A stretch of DNA of 64,000 bases from Paraburkholderia sp. SOS3 (GCF_001922345.1 NZ_CP018812.1:2542001-2606000); one strand, 5' to 3'; positions 15,430 through 24,651 are shown, counted from the stretch's first letter. A program made the numbers and translations. The notes: generated from the sequence alone by a model not told the origin.

Positions 15430-17400
15430 ATGCGTTTAGGAGTCTGCTACTACCCCGAGCAATGGCCACGCGAGAAATGGCACAGCGACGCGCGCCGCAT
15501 GGCCGGGCTCGGCATTCGCCGCGTGCGCATCGCGGAATTCGCGTGGAGCCGGATGGAGCCGGAACCGGGCCGTTACGAATGGGAATGGCTCGACACGGTG
15601 ATCGACGTGCTCGCGCAGCACGGTCTCGAAGTCGTGCTCGGCACACCGACCGCCGCGCCGCCGATGTGGCTCGTTCATCAGCATCCGGAGATCCTGCCGG
15701 TCGCGCAGAACGGCATGACGTACAACTTCGGTTCCCGCCGCCACTACGACGTTTCGAGTAGCGCGTATCGCGAACATTGCGCGCGCATCGTCGAGCAGAT
15801 GGTGCGGCGTTACGGCAAGCATCGCGCCGTCGTCGCATGGCAAACCGATAACGAACTCGGCTGCCACGACACGGTGCCGACCTATACCGAGGCTGCGCGC
15901 GTGCGCTTCACGCAATGGCTCGCGCAGCGCTACGGCGAAATCGGTGCGTTGAACGACGCGTGGGGCAACGTATTCTGGAGCATGGAGTACCGCGATTTCG
16001 CCGAGATCGGCCTGCCGAACCGCACGCCGACCGACGCGAACCCGAGCCACTGGCTCGACTTCCGGCGCTTCATGTCCGCCGAAACCGCAAGCTTTCACGC
16101 GCTGCAAGGCAGTCTGATCCGCGAGCATGCGCCCGGGCGCGACCTGCTGCATAACTTCATGGGCTTCTTTACCGCATTCGATCACTATGAATTCGCGAAG
16201 AGCGGTCTCGACGTGGCAGCGTGGGACAGCTATCCGCTTGCGCGCACCGAAGTGCTGTGGTTCGACGACGACGTCAAGCATCGCTGGGCGAGAAGCGGCC
16301 ATCCGGACATTCCGTCGTTCAATCACGATCTCTATCGCGGCGTCGGCAAAGGTCGCATGTGGGTAATGGAACAGCAGGTCGGGCCGGTCAACTGGGCGCC
16401 TTATAACCCGATCCCCAAAGCCGGGATGACGCGACTCTGGACATGGGAAGCGTTCGCTCACGGCGCCGAGCTCGTATCGTATTTCCGCTGGCGTCAGGCG
16501 CCGTTCGCGCAGGAGCAGATGCATTCGGGCATCAACGCGCCCGACGACACGCTGACTGCCGGCGGTCATGAAATTGCGCGTGTGGCGCGCGAGGTCGCGG
16601 CATTCGATTCCGAATTCGTTGCGAATGCAAGCAACGCGCGACAGCAACGCGCACCGGTCGCGCTGCTGTTCGATTACGAAGCCGACTGGATCGTGCAGAT
16701 CCAGCGGCATGGCGCCGATTTCGACTATCAACGCAGCGTGTTCGAGTGGTACAGCGCCTTTCGCTCGATGGGCATCGACATCGATATCCTCTCGCCACAC
16801 GCGGATGTATCGGGCTACGCGCTCGTCGTGGCGCCGTCGTTGCCGATCGTGCCGGACAGCCTCGTCGCGCAGATCGAAGGCGGCCATGCACAATGGCTAT
16901 TCGGCCCGCGCACCGGTTCGAGAACGCGCGACTTCACGATTCCCGCGACGCTGCCTCCGGGCCCGTTGCAGGCCGCGTTGAACGTACGCGTGCTGCAGAG
17001 CGAGTCGCTGCGGCCGACGCTGCGCCCGGCGGTAACGATCGACGGTGTCCCAGGGCATGCGTTGCGCTGGCGCGATTACGTCGAACCCGGCAGCGGCACA
17101 ACGGTCACCGCGGTATTCGACGATGGTTTGCCCGCGGTCGTGCAGGGCGGGCGCACGCGCATGGCCACCGCCTGTTTCGACGACGCATCGCTGCGCGCGC
17201 TGCTCGCGCTCTGTGCACGCGACGCTGGAATCGACGTGACGACGCTGCCGGAAGGCGTACGTTTGCAGCGATTGGGCCGCCTGCAATTCGTTTTCAACTA
17301 CGGCGAGGTTGCATGGCGAGCAAACGCGCCGGACAATGCGCGTTTCGTGCTGGGCAATCGCGAGGTCGGACCGGCGGATGTCGCCGCGTGGGTCGTGTGA
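15430..17400 (+). CDS. Beta-galactosidase, GH42
   Basis: A 656-residue glycoside hydrolase family 42 enzyme, which removes terminal beta-galactosyl residues from galactosides. The N-terminal TIM barrel begins MRLGVCYYPEQWPREKW; the acid/base is E142 in WQTDNELGC and the nucleophile E314 in WVMEQQVGPVNW, both in expected contexts. A trimerisation domain (about 400-600) and a small C-terminal beta domain follow. There is no signal peptide, so it acts in the cytoplasm on sugar brought in by the adjacent ABC system. Length is normal for the family. It is in the same operon as the transporter, 126 bp after the permease. Confidence 0.95.
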   Translation: MRLGVCYYPEQWPREKWHSDARRMAGLGIRRVRIAEFAWSRMEPEPGRYEWEWLDTVIDVLAQHGLEVVLGTPTAAPPMWLVHQHPEILPVAQNGMTYNFGSRRHYDVSSSAYREHCARIVEQMVRRYGKHRAVVAWQTDNELGCHDTVPTYTEAARVRFTQWLAQRYGEIGALNDAWGNVFWSMEYRDFAEIGLPNRTPTDANPSHWLDFRRFMSAETASFHALQGSLIREHAPGRDLLHNFMGFFTAFDHYEFAKSGLDVAAWDSYPLARTEVLWFDDDVKHRWARSGHPDIPSFNHDLYRGVGKGRMWVMEQQVGPVNWAPYNPIPKAGMTRLWTWEAFAHGAELVSYFRWRQAPFAQEQMHSGINAPDDTLTAGGHEIARVAREVAAFDSEFVANASNARQQRAPVALLFDYEADWIVQIQRHGADFDYQRSVFEWYSAFRSMGIDIDILSPHADVSGYALVVAPSLPIVPDSLVAQIEGGHAQWLFGPRTGSRTRDFTIPATLPPGPLQAALNVRVLQSESLRPTLRPAVTIDGVPGHALRWRDYVEPGSGTTVTAVFDDGLPAVVQGGRTRMATACFDDASLRALLALCARDAGIDVTTLPEGVRLQRLGRLQFVFNYGEVAWRANAPDNARFVLGNREVGPADVAAWVV

Positions 17401-17603
17401 ATCGGAACTGCGCCGATTCGACGGCGGCGCTGCGAGCGGATCGGCGCGCGATGCAGCGTGCATGAGGGCCTGGTGCGGCGCCGTCTTGCGCGCCGCCTTG
17501 CCCGCTCGCATGATGCGCCGCCCGCAGCGCACCGGCCCCCTCATGTCGACCCGCGTTGGCGCTTTGGCGCTTACTCGGGTCCCATGCAGTAACTGCGGTA
17601 TCA

Positions 17604-18893
17604 ATGAACGCCCGACTCGTCGAACTCGCCCGCATTGCGCATTTCCTGCCTCTCGCAGCAGCGACGCTGATGCTCGGCGTCGCGATGTCGTTCACCGCAC
17701 CGTATCTGTCGCTGTTCGGCGTCGAGCAGGCGCAGATGACGCCGCTCATGCTCGGCGTCTTCATGACGCTGATCGCTGCCAGCGGCGTCGCGATCAGCGC
17801 ATGGGCCGGCAAGTGGTCGGACCGCCACGGCCACCATCGTCCGCTGCTGCTCGCGGCGCTGCTGCTCTCGGCGCTCGGCTATCTGCTGATCTGTTTCGTA
17901 CGCAACTATCATGCGCTGCTCGGCATCGGCATCGTATTTCTCGGTGCCGGCGGCTCGGCGCTTTCCCTTGTGTTTTCGTTCGGGCGCGCCGCACTGCCGG
18001 TGCGCGACGAGGCCGAGCGCGCGTTTGCCACCGCGACGCTGCGCACGCTGCTGTCGGTCGCATGGGTATTCGGGCCGTCGCTCGGCGCGCTCGTGCTGGC
18101 GGCAGCGAACTTCCACGGACTCTTTCTTTTCGCGGCCGCAAGCTTTGCGGGATGCGCCGCGATTATCTGGCGCATGCACGAAATACCGGGCGGCGAGCTG
18201 CATAGCGCGCCCGAGCATGTTCCCGGCGACCCGGCGTCGTCGCTCGAAATCACGACGCCTGAACCAGAAGAACCTGCGCAACCCGATTACACGCATCCGG
18301 GTGCGCCCACGCGCCAGATCTGGCGTTCGGTCATCGCACTGACGCTGATCGGACTCGCCGCCAACGCCACGATGATCGTGCTGCCGCTTTACATCGTGCA
18401 CGGCATGCACGGCGCGCGCATCGACGTGTCGATCATGCTCGGACTCGGTGCGTTCCTCGAGATTCCGATGATGCTCGCACTCGGCGCACGCGGCGCGACG
18501 CTGAACAAGATGCGCTGGCTCGCCGCCTGCTGCATCGTGCATGTGATCTATTTCATCGCGATGGCCGCAGCCGGCTCGATCGACGTGCTCATTCCGATGC
18601 AGGGACTCAATGCGTTTGTCGTCGCGGTCACCTCGTGCCTCGGCATGACATATATCCAGGACCTGATGCCTGACAAGCCCGGCGCGGCCACCGCGCTTTT
18701 CTTCAACGCGTCGCGCGTCGGTTCGATTCTTTCAGGCGTGTTGTCCGGCCTGCTCGTCGCAGGCATCGGTTATCGCGGCACTTTCCTGGCATGTGGGTGT
18801 CTCGCGGCCGGCGCTTTCGTGCTGTTCGCCGATCCGCCCTGGGCGCGCGCCGTGCACTATGTGCGCGATCTGTGGCGCACGCGCCGCAGTTAG
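17604..18893 (+). CDS. MFS sugar efflux transporter, SET type
   Basis: A 429-residue, 12-helix major facilitator. The opening FLPLAAATLMLGVAMSFTAP and the first loop WAGKWSDRHGHHRP, plus the LGAGGSALSLVFSFGRAALP segment, resemble the SetA/SetB sugar efflux family. A long acidic, Pro-rich cytoplasmic loop (about 205-245) separates the halves. In an operon with a beta-galactosidase it may vent excess galactoside or free sugar, protecting against sugar stress; this is inference. The Met at 17604 was chosen because it places the first helix normally; no strong ribosome-binding site is seen and the frame is open a little further up. It lies 203 bp after the glycosidase. Confidence 0.85.
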   Translation: MNARLVELARIAHFLPLAAATLMLGVAMSFTAPYLSLFGVEQAQMTPLMLGVFMTLIAASGVAISAWAGKWSDRHGHHRPLLLAALLLSALGYLLICFVRNYHALLGIGIVFLGAGGSALSLVFSFGRAALPVRDEAERAFATATLRTLLSVAWVFGPSLGALVLAAANFHGLFLFAAASFAGCAAIIWRMHEIPGGELHSAPEHVPGDPASSLEITTPEPEEPAQPDYTHPGAPTRQIWRSVIALTLIGLAANATMIVLPLYIVHGMHGARIDVSIMLGLGAFLEIPMMLALGARGATLNKMRWLAACCIVHVIYFIAMAAAGSIDVLIPMQGLNAFVVAVTSCLGMTYIQDLMPDKPGAATALFFNASRVGSILSGVLSGLLVAGIGYRGTFLACGCLAAGAFVLFADPPWARAVHYVRDLWRTRRS

Positions 18894-19084
18894 GATGTGA
18901 AAATTTCCTTTATCGCGTAATCCTTTATTTGCTACCACTGCGTATCGAACAAACGCTGTGCGAATTGGCAAGACGCACGCGATCCGAATGCCAACAATGA
19001 GTCTTTTTCCCGGCAACGGCATGCGGCGCCTTGCGCACACGATTGCGCGGGCCGCACGCCGAGGCTCGATGTCCCGAGGCAAAA

Positions 19085-19963
19085 TTGGCATTCAGTACCG
19101 TTACCCATCAGATCGGCGACGTGTCGATTACCCGCGTCACTGAAACCACGTTTGCGCTTCCGCTGTCATTCCTCTATCCGAACTGGCGCACGATCTGCTG
19201 CGCCGAACTGGGGCGACTCCTGTCGCCGGCCACGCTCGACGTGCGGCAAGAGGAAGTGATATTGAACGTGCATACGTGGGTGGTCCGCACAGGCGGACAC
19301 ACGCTGCTGATCGACACCGGCATCGGCAACGGCAAGTACCGTCCGTTCAATGCGCGCTTCGACCAGTTGCAAACCTCGTTTATCGAGCGCCTCGCACATG
19401 CGGGCGTGCAACCCGACGATGTCGACTACGTGCTGCTCACGCATCTGCACGCGGACCATGTCGGCTGGAACACGCATCTTGTCGACGGCCGCTGGATGCC
19501 GACGTTCGGCCGCGCAAAGTACGTGTTCCCGCAAGCGGAAAGGGATTTCTTTGCGACGCGCGCAGGCGCGAGCCGCAGAATGGTGTTTGAAGACAGCGTA
19601 TTGCCCGTGATCGAGGCGAATCAAGCGGTCATGATTCCCGAGACCGGCGGCGAGTTTCTCGACGGCGTCGTGTTTCACCCGACGCCTGGACACAGCATCG
19701 CGCATATGGCCATCTCGGTCCGCTCGAACGGCTACGAAGCGCTTTTTTGCGGCGATGTCATGCACAATCCGTTGCAGGTGTATCGACCCGAATGGTGCTC
19801 GACATTTGCGCTCGACGAAGCACGCGCACGCACTTCGCGGCGGTGGCTGCTCGACTACGCGGTCAAGCGCGATGCACTGCTGTTTACCGCGCATTTTCCG
19901 GAGTCGTCGATAGGGCGCGTGATGCGCAAAGGCGACGGATATGCGTGGCGATATAGCGCGTGA
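19085..19963 (+). CDS. MBL-fold metallo-hydrolase
   Basis: A 292-residue metallo-beta-lactamase fold enzyme. The metal-binding signature THLHADHVGW is intact, with further ligands in TPGHSIAHM and the Asp of FCGDVMHNP; the last ligand is in TAHFPESS. No signal peptide. Related Burkholderia proteins are general MBL hydrolases; the substrate (lactone, thioester or similar) is not readable from sequence. The best start is a TTG at 19085 with GAGG five bases before it; an earlier TTG at 19031 is less well placed. It stands alone 190 bp after the sugar operon. Confidence 0.82.
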   Translation: MAFSTVTHQIGDVSITRVTETTFALPLSFLYPNWRTICCAELGRLLSPATLDVRQEEVILNVHTWVVRTGGHTLLIDTGIGNGKYRPFNARFDQLQTSFIERLAHAGVQPDDVDYVLLTHLHADHVGWNTHLVDGRWMPTFGRAKYVFPQAERDFFATRAGASRRMVFEDSVLPVIEANQAVMIPETGGEFLDGVVFHPTPGHSIAHMAISVRSNGYEALFCGDVMHNPLQVYRPEWCSTFALDEARARTSRRWLLDYAVKRDALLFTAHFPESSIGRVMRKGDGYAWRYSA

Positions 19964-19997
19964 TGCGGTGCCCGCACCCCCGGCAGCACCCATTCGG

Positions 19998-20147
19998 CAA
20001 CACCACCCGCACCTCGCCGCTCGCCAGTTCCAGCGCGAACATCCATTCCGAGGCCACCGCGACTCCCATATCGGCAGGCGCTGCGGCGCGCACGCCTTCC
20101 GCGGCGGTGACGCGCATCCTGCCGCTTATCGACACCGAGGTCTCAGA
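19998..20147 (-). pseudogene. Remnant of a LysR-type regulator (effector domain)
   Basis: About 50 codons on the minus strand translate as a continuous piece of a LysR effector-binding domain: SVSISGRMRVTAAEGVRAA, then ADMGVAVASEWMFALELASG and EVRVVLPNG, matching the usual GRLRVN..ALRAAA..G.GIA..P..LASG.LV.VLP pattern. There is no helix-turn-helix and no remaining N-terminal half upstream; downstream the frame runs into the MBL gene. This is a gene fragment. Confidence 0.6.
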
Positions 20148-20766
20148 ACTGCGTCGCCGACACCGCGCGCATGGGCATTTCATTCAGTGTCCGTAACAAC
20201 GGCCGAACAACGGCCGATCTGATAGTACGGTTTGAACCCTGTGCTTAAGGCGTTGGACGGTGCCGTCGGCAACGCGCGCCTTTGTCGATGTCTTCTTCTC
20301 ATTTTTCCCATCGGCGGGCGCACCATCGTAAGCGATGCCGCATCGCTCAGCGGGCCATCGGCTCCGCTCCGATTTCACCTGTTTTCGCGGGGTTTTCGTC
20401 GGATTACGTATATCTGCTGTAAATGCGTTTGGCAATGCAGCGGCGCGTGGCAAGCATATGAAGCCCTTCAGTTCCGTATTGGAAACACACGGACTACTTC
20501 GCGATCGCGCTTCGATATTCCCTTACGGATACATCGCATGCGCCGATCGCGAAGTACCTTCCACATGAGTCGATATTCACGACGACAGCGAGCCAATGGT
20601 CCGGAATAATCGCCCGTCCCAGTTGTTTTAGCTGAGCAGCATGCATGTTGACGTAGAGCAGGATCGGAGCGTCGCGGGTGGTACGGCCCGGTTGCGTGCC
20701 GGCAAAGCTGCAAGGCGCAAGGGGCGCCACCCCGTGTTTACATCCAGCACCAAAGGAGTTGAAGCA
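20148..20766. other. Gene-free region between LysR remnant and VOC gene
   Basis: No frame here has credible coding signs. Composition is lower in GC than the flanks in parts (20380-20560). The region probably contains decayed sequence continuing from the LysR remnant and the promoter of the VOC gene. Confidence 0.35.
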
Positions 20767-21336
20767 ATGATGAATCAGTCTGTGTTCGAAAAGGCCGTGC
20801 GGCCGTTGAAGAAGCTTCCCACGCGGTTGCATCACCATGCCTTCACGACGGACAACCATCAGCAAACGCGCCACTTCTACGAAAGAATTCTGGGCCTGCC
20901 GCTGGTCGCCTATGAGGTCGAACCCGAGCGGATCGGCAAAACATGCGTCGACCTCGGTTACGCATTTTATGAACTCGGCGACGGCAGCACGCTCGCGTTC
21001 TTCACGTTCGACGATCCCGAAAAACAGGCGGCGTGGAAGGAAAAGGAGCAGTCGCTCTTCGTGCATATCTCGCTGCTTGTCGCGGCGTCCACACAGGACG
21101 AAATCGAGCAGCGTCTGAAAAAAGCCGGATATGAGCCGCTGATGCTCCAGCATGGCTTTTGCACGTCGCTATACATCAAGGATCCGAATGGCGTGATGCT
21201 CGAGTTCAGCGTCGATCATGAAGACACGTTCGGAGTCGTCGAGGAAATGACGGCGTCGGTCCGCGAATGGATGCAAGGCGGTCGTAGATCAGGCGGAAGC
21301 CCGCAGTTCAGTATTGTCGCGGGCAATGTTGCGTGA
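20767..21336 (+). CDS. VOC family protein (glyoxalase/dioxygenase fold)
   Basis: A 189-residue vicinal oxygen chelate protein. The VOC core starts RLHHHAFTTDNHQQTRHFYE and ILGLPLV, with a metal-ligand His in LHHHAF, a central FVHISLLV and the terminal SLYIKDPNGVMLEFS, whose Glu is the usual last metal ligand. Members include glyoxalases, extradiol dioxygenases and fosfomycin-resistance proteins; this one is not clearly any of these. The Met at 20767 has AAAGGAG eight bases before it, which outweighs the longer open frame. It stands alone. Confidence 0.85.
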   Translation: MMNQSVFEKAVRPLKKLPTRLHHHAFTTDNHQQTRHFYERILGLPLVAYEVEPERIGKTCVDLGYAFYELGDGSTLAFFTFDDPEKQAAWKEKEQSLFVHISLLVAASTQDEIEQRLKKAGYEPLMLQHGFCTSLYIKDPNGVMLEFSVDHEDTFGVVEEMTASVREWMQGGRRSGGSPQFSIVAGNVA

Positions 21337-21529
21337 TGATCTGATGCAAGCGGCCCCGACCGATATTAGCGGGCTTGGCGCACAAACGCTAAGCAGAAGT
21401 CTGTATGCACAGCCTCGTGGCTTGAACCTGCCACCGGCCGCGTATGGCGCGCTCTTCATCTCGCACGAAAACCTCTGCGAAAATAGAGAATCTTCGCGTA
21501 CGCTAATCCGTTAGACTTTGCAGAGTGCG

Positions 21530-22528
21530 TTACATGCCGCCTTGGTAGAGGGGGTGTAATTGATAGGCAAGCAGCGAATCAAACGATGCCTGACCGAATA
21601 GCTGGCTGTTGTGACTTTCGGCCAGCATCTTGCCCAGGTCGGGCAACGCAATACCATCGCGTTTCCCGATCAGTGCGTAGCCGAGCTGCCCGCGCCTCCA
21701 TGTCACCACACTCATATCGTCGATTCTCTGCTCGGCGATCGGGTGGTCGGGCTTCGCCTCTTTCGTCACGCACAGCGCAACCGGCGAGCCGGATGCCGGC
21801 AGATAGACGATCTGCACGAGCGGCCTGCCGTGAAAACGCAGGCGCTGCACACGCTTGAACGTGAGACCCGATGCGCTCAGGTCCGGCACATGCACGTCGA
21901 GGCCATCTTTTTGGCGGATCTCGTCGACGATATGTGCGGACTGCACCATGTCTGGTTGCACTTCCGCAAGCGTTTCGTGCGCATAGAGCTGCTGGTAGCC
22001 CGCGGCGGCCACGACCCACGGCGATGCGGCACTGCCCGTCAACGAGGCGAGCGGCGTGCCATCGAACATGCCCGACCCCGTGCGGGAATCCGCGGCGAGT
22101 CTGAACACCGCACCCCAGCAAAATGCGCCCGCAACGAACGCGACCGCTAGCCAGGCAGGCGCGACGCGAAACGGTGCGCGGCGCGACAATTGCCACGCGG
22201 GCGGTACGTCAGCCGGAGGCGAACCCGCGGGATTCGCTTGCACGCGTATTTCATCTTTCGCGGTAGATGCGTCGTCGATCTGGTCATCGTATTGCGCATG
22301 GACATCGCCGCGCGAGATGCGACTCACCAGTTCTATCAGACGCTCGGGCACCTCGGGCAAGTTCTGGTGCGCGAATGCGTGCTGATAAGGTAGCCGAGAC
22401 GCGCGTAGCAATGCCACACGTTCCGCGAGTTCAGCCGACGACCCGATCCCCTCTTCAACCTGTTGCTTCTGGTCGGCCGGTAGCACGCCGTCGACGTACG
22501 ACAACAACAGGATGTCGTCAATCTTCAT
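21530..22528 (-). CDS. Anti-sigma factor (membrane)
   Basis: A 332-residue protein encoded 11 bp after the ECF sigma gene. The N-terminal about 75 residues have the anti-sigma pattern (LLLSYVDGVLPADQKQQVEE, then SAELAERVALLRASR) but lack the HxxxCxxC zinc signature. One membrane helix (about 121-146, WLAVAFVAGAFCWGAVF) separates this from a periplasmic sensor region of roughly 190 residues. It should hold the sigma factor at the membrane until an envelope signal triggers release. GGAGACGGGG precedes the ATG. The inducing signal is unknown. Confidence 0.88.
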   Translation of the reverse strand: MKIDDILLLSYVDGVLPADQKQQVEEGIGSSAELAERVALLRASRLPYQHAFAHQNLPEVPERLIELVSRISRGDVHAQYDDQIDDASTAKDEIRVQANPAGSPPADVPPAWQLSRRAPFRVAPAWLAVAFVAGAFCWGAVFRLAADSRTGSGMFDGTPLASLTGSAASPWVVAAAGYQQLYAHETLAEVQPDMVQSAHIVDEIRQKDGLDVHVPDLSASGLTFKRVQRLRFHGRPLVQIVYLPASGSPVALCVTKEAKPDHPIAEQRIDDMSVVTWRRGQLGYALIGKRDGIALPDLGKMLAESHNSQLFGQASFDSLLAYQLHPLYQGGM

Positions 22529-22539
22529 TCCCCGTCTCC

Positions 22540-23073
22540 TTACCCTTTGATGCTGTCTTTCACTTTTTGGTCTTGTCGCGTGCCGAATTGACTCCCAACG
22601 GCCTGCCGCGCGCGCGACAGACGGCTCATGATGGTGCCTACCGGTACTCCGAGTACCTGGGCCGCCTCCTGATAACTAAGCCCTTCGACAACTACCAGCA
22701 GCATAACGGTGCGTTGCGCATCCGGCAATCGCTCGACGGCGCGGACGATCTGCCGGTTGAGCGCGTCGGCTTCAGGATCGGGCGCGGAAGGATCGGCGAC
22801 AGTCTCCAGGTAGCTGTCGTCCCATTCCGCACTTGTACGACTGCGTACGCTGCGCGCGCGCAATTCGTTGATCCAGGTCGTGTGCACGATCGAATACATC
22901 CAGCTCAACGGAGAAGTATCCGGCTTTAGTTGATGTGCCCGCTCGAGTGCGCGAAGGCATGCACGTTGCACCAGATCTTCCGCATCGTGCTGATCTCGAG
23001 AGATGCGTAGCGCGAACGCCCACAACCTCGGCAGCAATTCTGGAAGGATGCTGGGAAAATCTGCGACGCTCAT
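22540..23073 (-). CDS. ECF-type RNA polymerase sigma factor
   Basis: A 177-residue extracytoplasmic-function sigma factor. Region 2 includes LRISRDQHDAEDLVQRACLR and WMYSIVHTTWINELRAR (about 20-80); region 4 is LPDAQRTVMLLVVVEGLSYQ followed by EAAQVLGVPVGTIMSRLSRA (about 115-160). It directs RNA polymerase to a stress regulon and is controlled by the anti-sigma factor in the same operon. AGGAATT precedes the ATG. Its own promoter should lie in the 830-bp upstream gap; autoregulation is usual but not shown. Confidence 0.93.
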   Translation of the reverse strand: MSVADFPSILPELLPRLWAFALRISRDQHDAEDLVQRACLRALERAHQLKPDTSPLSWMYSIVHTTWINELRARSVRSRTSAEWDDSYLETVADPSAPDPEADALNRQIVRAVERLPDAQRTVMLLVVVEGLSYQEAAQVLGVPVGTIMSRLSRARQAVGSQFGTRQDQKVKDSIKG

Positions 23074-23904
23074 CGGCGTAATTCCTCGCGTGACGTTTCT
23101 GTTCTGCCGACTCCGCGTTAATTCGCGGAGATCGGCGGCAGACGAAGTTTAGCGTCGATCGCAAACGTTTGCTGGCGCATCCTTTATCAACCCGGCTAAC
23201 GCAATTAGAAAAATAAACGAAGGTAGTCATTGTTGATCACCAATCGAATTGCAAGCCAATTTCCGGGTAGTCAAGTCCAAAACCATTGCCTTTCTTTTAG
23301 ACGCAAGTAGCGTAAGCCGCTTGCGCAAGAGCGCCGTCCCGAAACGACGGCGGACCGTCGCGAACGCCACCTTTGCAGCGTCGTGCGATAAACGCGGTTT
23401 GCCTAATGTCATTCGTTTTTGCACCATCAGGATCCTGGTTTCGTGTGCTCGCACGGACAACATATCGATATCCTTGCGATGCGTTTTTGCCCGCTACGTC
23501 ATGCCGCCCCGCCCGGTCGCCGGGCTACCGCCCTGCTTCGACGCACCGGAGGAGAAAGGCAACGATAACAACGCATTCCCTGTCAAACGTGACCTTAACC
23601 AAAGCGCATCGTTACGGCAACCGAACACCATTCGTTTAGGAAGAACCGGCCTTGCTCCCCGACGAACCGCTTTGCGGCGCAATTATGCAAAGCACGACAT
23701 ATGTCAGGTATTTGCAAAACAATTCTGGAAAAACGCTTTCGGAATCTTTAGGCTTGTGTGAACCAATAATATGTTGGTTCATTCAAGGTAACTAAAAATC
23801 CCTAACGGGCGCCCCTGAAATTTCAGGCGCGACACGAAGAGGAAATATCCATCAAATTTGCCACGCACGAATTCGTGCGCCGCAATCATACGTAATTAAA
23901 CCGC
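23074..23904. other. 830-bp gene-free region with palindrome cluster
   Basis: No supported protein gene; several open frames exist on both strands but show no domain and atypical codon use. GC is clearly lower than in flanking genes. It should contain the leftward promoter of the sigma operon. Three inverted repeats crowd its right end (separate entry). Confidence 0.5.
23759..23879. repeat. Cluster of three inverted repeats
   Basis: Within 121 bp: TGAACCAA with exact complement TTGGTTCA around a 7-base loop (23759-23781); CCTGAAATTTCAGG, a perfect 14-mer extended imperfectly to about 22 bp (23810-23831); and CGCACGAATTCGTGCG, a perfect 16-mer (23864-23879). They follow the stop of the atypical response regulator (leftward). 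They may be terminators, operators or elements of a small RNA; none has a clear T-tract. Confidence 0.5.
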
Positions 23905-24651
23905 CTATATCGAGAGCACATAGCCTGAACCACGCACCGTCTTGAGCAGGGATTCTTTACCAGGCATGTCAATCTTCTTGCGTAGCTTGCTCATGTGAAC
24001 TTCTATGAGGTTCGTACCCGGGTCAAAGTGATAGCTCCAGACCGCCTCGAACAGCATCATGCGAGTCACGGTCTGGCCTACGCGCCGCATCATGAATTCG
24101 AGCACGCGACATTCGGTCGGCAGCAACGCAATCTCGGCGCCGTCGCGCGTCACTCTGCGCGCGGCGAGATCGAGTGCGAGCGGGCCGGTGCGCAGCACCG
24201 TCTCCGCAGCACGTGCGGCAACGCCGACGCCGGGCTCCTGGCTGCGACGAATCAAGCCTTCGAGACGCGCCATCAATTCGCCCGAGTCGTATGGGCGCGT
24301 CAGATAGTCATCGCCGCGCGCACGCAGGCTGCGTATCCTTTCGTCGACATCGTCGGGAACGTTCAACATCAGCACCGGCGTTTGCACGCCGACGGTGCGC
24401 ATAGCGGCAAGAATGCTCATGCCGTCGATACCCGGCAGCATGCGTTCCAGCGTGATCGCGTCATAACCCCCGCCGATCGCGCGTGCGAGTGCTTCGCGCC
24501 CGTCGCCGACCCAGTCCACGGAAAATCCATAGTTTTTCAGTTCCGCGACGATTTCCACGCCCGTCTTCGGGTCGTCGTCGATCGTCAGCACTCGAGATCT
24601 CGTCATCGTTTTACCATCCCGAATCTGCCGCTTATCCGTTGGGCCGATCAT
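23905..24651 (-). CDS. Atypical OmpR-type response regulator (Glu at phospho-site)
   Basis: A 248-residue DNA-binding response regulator whose receiver departs from the canonical residues: the acidic pocket IDDD is kept, but the phosphoacceptor position is Glu69 (ITLERMLPGIDG), the switch Ser/Thr is Asn97 (VLMLNVPD) and the conserved Lys is Arg119 (YLTRPYD). The winged helix (about 155-248) is normal and ends KTVRGSGYVLSI. Glu can mimic phospho-Asp, so the protein may be constitutively active. The Met at 24651 is preceded by AAGGTGA; an internal Met at 24606 is possible. It follows ilvC by 55 bp on the same strand and may share its transcript. No kinase is nearby. Confidence 0.9.
   Translation of the reverse strand: MIGPTDKRQIRDGKTMTRSRVLTIDDDPKTGVEIVAELKNYGFSVDWVGDGREALARAIGGGYDAITLERMLPGIDGMSILAAMRTVGVQTPVLMLNVPDDVDERIRSLRARGDDYLTRPYDSGELMARLEGLIRRSQEPGVGVAARAAETVLRTGPLALDLAARRVTRDGAEIALLPTECRVLEFMMRRVGQTVTRMMLFEAVWSYHFDPGTNLIEVHMSKLRKKIDMPGKESLLKTVRGSGYVLSI

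Noticed and set aside
15436..16893. Long minus-strand open frame over the beta-galactosidase
   Set aside because: Antisense shadow of a strongly supported GH42 gene; composition is unlike a protein.
23249..23761. 170-codon open frame in the gene-free region
   Set aside because: No recognisable domain, atypical codon use, and no clear start signal; kept as intergenic.
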